The notes under the pieces: model-generated
Databases searched by the model: none
Told to the model about the DNA's origin: nothing
The model's input: the letters and a program-made list of their open reading frames with translations, nothing else
Program-made: the position numbers and the translations under genes
Part shown: piece after piece, positions 7,039-8,858 of the stretch
How positions within the stretch are numbered: the first letter of the stretch is position 1
How the letters are laid out: each line of letters begins with the position of its first letter
Source of the DNA: an uncultured Woeseiaceae bacterium
Lineage (GTDB): Bacteria > Pseudomonadota > Gammaproteobacteria > Woeseiales > Woeseiaceae
Assembly: GCA_947259435.1 (NCBI GenBank)
Contig: CAMYMP010000332.1
Coordinates: 1-8,858, forward strand
Reading direction: 5' to 3'
Length of the DNA stretch: 8,858 nucleotides

Positions 7039-8666
7039 TGAAAGCCCTTCGTTTTGCCGCATTGCTTGCCGTAAGCACTGTTCTGCCCGGCGCGCTGTTA
7101 TCTGCCTGCAGCGATCCGGCAAACCAGGCAGCGGCGGAGTCGGTGCTGCACCGCGGTCTGTCATCGGACCCGGAGTCGCTCGATCCACACAAAGCGCGCA
7201 GCGTGCAGGCGGCGGAAGTGCTTCGGGATATCGGCGAAGGCCTGCTGACGTATTCGGCAACCGGGGAGCTCATGGCCGGCACGGCGTCTGAGTGGACCAT
7301 TTCCGAAGACGGCCTGACGTACACATTCCGCATTCGCGATGATGCGCGCTGGTCGAGCGGCGAGCTCGTAACGGCACAGCATTTCGCGTTCAGCCTGCGG
7401 CGCCTCGTCGACCCGGCGACAGCCGCGTTCTATGCGCAGATGCTCGGCGCTATTGTCAATGCGAAGGACGTCATCGGCGGCGAATTGACCCCCGCTGCGC
7501 TCGGCGTCGAGGCTATCGACGAGCGGACGCTCGCCATTACGCTCGAGCAGCCTACACCGTATCTCCTGAGCTTGCTCACAGCCCCAAGTACGTTTCCGGT
7601 TCACCCCGACTCCATTGCCGAACATGGCGATGGCTTCACGCGTGCCGGAAATTTGTTGTCGAACGGCGCCTACAAGCTCGAAGCCTGGGAGCCTGGGTCG
7701 GTCGTTAAGCTGAGCCGCAATGAGTATTACTGGAACAATGCCGGGACTGCGATCGATAAAGTTCGTCATCACGTCGTTACGCAAGAGATGACAGAGCTCA
7801 ATCGCTATCGCGCCGGCGAGCTTCAGATCACAGGCAGCGTCCCGCCTGACAACTTCGACCAGGTGCGTGAGCAGTATCCCGAAGAACTGCACATCGCCCC
7901 GTACCTTGGCGTTTACTACTACGGCTTCAACCTGACCAAGCCACCCTTCAAAGACCGCCCGCGACTGCGCGAAGCGCTGTCATTGGCGGTCGATCGCGAT
8001 GTGCTGGTCAACAGCATCACGGGCCGAGGCGAAGAGCCGGCATACAGCTGGGTACCACCAGGTGTCGACAACTACGAGCCACGGCGTTTTATCTACGCGG
8101 AACAAAACCAGGAAGAACGTAACGGACACGCAAGACGGTTGCTGCGCGAAGCGGGTTACGGTCCTGACAAGCCATTGCAAATCGAGCTGCGCTACAACAC
8201 CTCCGATACGCAGCAGAAGATCGCGCTCGCGGTCCAGTCGATGTGGCGCGATGTGCTCGGCGTCGAGACGACGTTAGTCAACGAGGAGTTTCAGGTGCTG
8301 CTGGCCAATATGCGCGATCGCGAGGTGACGCAGGTATTCCGCTCCAGCTGGATCGGCGATTACAACGATGCGCACACGTTCCTGAGCATCATGGAGAGCG
8401 GTAACCCGTCGAACATGCCAGGTTACGCAAGCGAGCAATACGACGACCTGATGCAGCAAGCGGCCGACCAGGTCGACCCCGATCGCCGGCGCCTGTTTCT
8501 TGAAGAAGCGGAGCGCGTGCTGCTTGCCGACCACCCCATGATTCCACTGTACTTTTACGTCAGCAAGCACCTGGTCAGTCCCGACGTCAAGGGTTGGGGA
8601 GACAATGTGCTGGATTATCATTACAGTCAGCATCTGAGTCTGGCGCCGACTGCCGCCAAACGTTGA
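7038..8666 (+). CDS. oppA: OppA-like peptide-binding lipoprotein of an ABC importer
   Basis: This 542-residue protein should bind oligopeptides outside the inner membrane and deliver them to the OppB/OppC permease. The first 24 residues are a lipoprotein signal ending in the lipobox LSAC, so C24 would be lipidated. Residue +2 is Ser, not Asp, which in E. coli would favour outer-membrane sorting, an odd place for an importer component. The rest is a complete family 5 solute-binding protein. Recognisable stretches are LSSDPESLDPHKA (41-53), GLTYTFRIRDDARWSSGE (92-109), SNGAYKLEAWEPG (208-220), NRYRAGELQIT (255-265), YYGFNLTKPPFKD (294-306), REALSLAVDRD (311-321) and WIGDYNDAHTFL (438-449). These resemble OppA/MppA more than DppA or NikA. 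The start codon overlaps the mnmG stop, and oppB follows after 13 bases. Peptide preference cannot be read from the sequence, and MppA-type murein-peptide binding is possible. Confidence 0.9.
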   Translation: MKALRFAALLAVSTVLPGALLSACSDPANQAAAESVLHRGLSSDPESLDPHKARSVQAAEVLRDIGEGLLTYSATGELMAGTASEWTISEDGLTYTFRIRDDARWSSGELVTAQHFAFSLRRLVDPATAAFYAQMLGAIVNAKDVIGGELTPAALGVEAIDERTLAITLEQPTPYLLSLLTAPSTFPVHPDSIAEHGDGFTRAGNLLSNGAYKLEAWEPGSVVKLSRNEYYWNNAGTAIDKVRHHVVTQEMTELNRYRAGELQITGSVPPDNFDQVREQYPEELHIAPYLGVYYYGFNLTKPPFKDRPRLREALSLAVDRDVLVNSITGRGEEPAYSWVPPGVDNYEPRRFIYAEQNQEERNGHARRLLREAGYGPDKPLQIELRYNTSDTQQKIALAVQSMWRDVLGVETTLVNEEFQVLLANMRDREVTQVFRSSWIGDYNDAHTFLSIMESGNPSNMPGYASEQYDDLMQQAADQVDPDRRRLFLEEAERVLLADHPMIPLYFYVSKHLVSPDVKGWGDNVLDYHYSQHLSLAPTAAKR

Positions 8667-8679
8667 TCGGAACACAGCC

Positions 8680-8858
8680 TTGCTGAGATACGCCCTGCTG
8701 CGATTGCTGGGTGCAATTCCGACGTTGTTACTGGTAATTGTGCTCGCGTTTTTGATGGTGCACGCTGCGCCGGGCGGTCCGTTTGACGACGAACGCGTGC
8801 TGCCTTCAGAAATCGAGGAAAACATTGCGGCTGCGTATCACCTCGACGAGCCGCTGCA
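8680..8858 (+). CDS. oppB: OppB-like peptide ABC transporter permease (partial, first 59 residues)
   Basis: The reading begins at a TTG (8680) and runs off the window end. The start was chosen because it gives MLRYALLRLLGAIPTLLLVI, which lines up with the N-terminus of OppB; the frame is open further upstream but overlaps the binding-protein gene. One membrane helix covers about residues 11-29 and is followed by APGGPFDDERVLPSEIEENI and YHLDEPL, a hallmark of OppB and close relatives at the first periplasmic loop. It is the inner-membrane channel half that pairs with OppC. The ribosome-binding site is weak (CGGA at 8668), so translation may depend on the preceding gene. Confidence 0.88.
   Translation, partial: MLRYALLRLLGAIPTLLLVIVLAFLMVHAAPGGPFDDERVLPSEIEENIAAAYHLDEPL

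Noticed and set aside
7161..7892. 243-residue minus-strand open frame across the oppA-like gene
   Set aside because: It is antisense to a clearly conserved binding protein and shows no family features.
1..8858. CRISPR array, tRNA, insertion sequence or prophage
   Set aside because: No regularly spaced repeats, transposase or integrase frames, terminal inverted repeats or tRNA-like cloverleaf were seen on reading both strands.

Overview
The window is gene-dense, GC-rich bacterial chromosome. The MnmG type, the OppA/OppB-like pair and an N-terminal membrane domain typical of marine and soil Gammaproteobacteria (Woeseia/Steroidobacter/Xanthomonadales-like) suggest a gammaproteobacterium. That placement is from memory of family sequences and is only moderately secure. 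I see no mobile element, CRISPR array, tRNA or rRNA.

Left half, minus strand (positions 4950 down to 1): four genes in one tightly packed, probably translationally coupled unit. In order they are a secreted S33-family alpha/beta-hydrolase peptidase (4950-3493), a NatA-like ABC ATPase (3496-2783, GTG start in a 4-base overlap), a NatB-like ABC-2 permease (2783-1605, 1-base overlap), and an M16 zinc metallopeptidase (1595 to beyond base 1, 9-base gap). The last gene is the most unusual. Its first ~115 residues form a three-helix membrane domain that normally precedes TPR or cyclase modules, and here it is fused in one continuous frame to an M16 domain with an intact HFFEH zinc site. The unit therefore places an exporter between two peptidases that both appear to act on the periplasmic side.

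Middle (4951-5111): a short divergent intergenic region with a candidate promoter for the plus-strand genes and a 10-bp palindrome.

Right half, plus strand: mnmG (5112-7038), then an OppA-like peptide-binding lipoprotein (7038-8666, 1-base overlap with mnmG), then the start of an OppB-like permease (8680 to beyond the window end, TTG start). mnmG is split by an imperfect 25-bp tandem duplication at 6121-6170 that shifts the frame. The two copies differ at two bases, which suggests either a real lesion or a join of two strain alleles during assembly. rsmG, the usual neighbour of mnmG, is absent downstream; a peptide importer follows instead.

Taken together the window pairs a putative export-plus-proteolysis operon with a divergent peptide-uptake operon. 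A functional link between them is only an inference from position.
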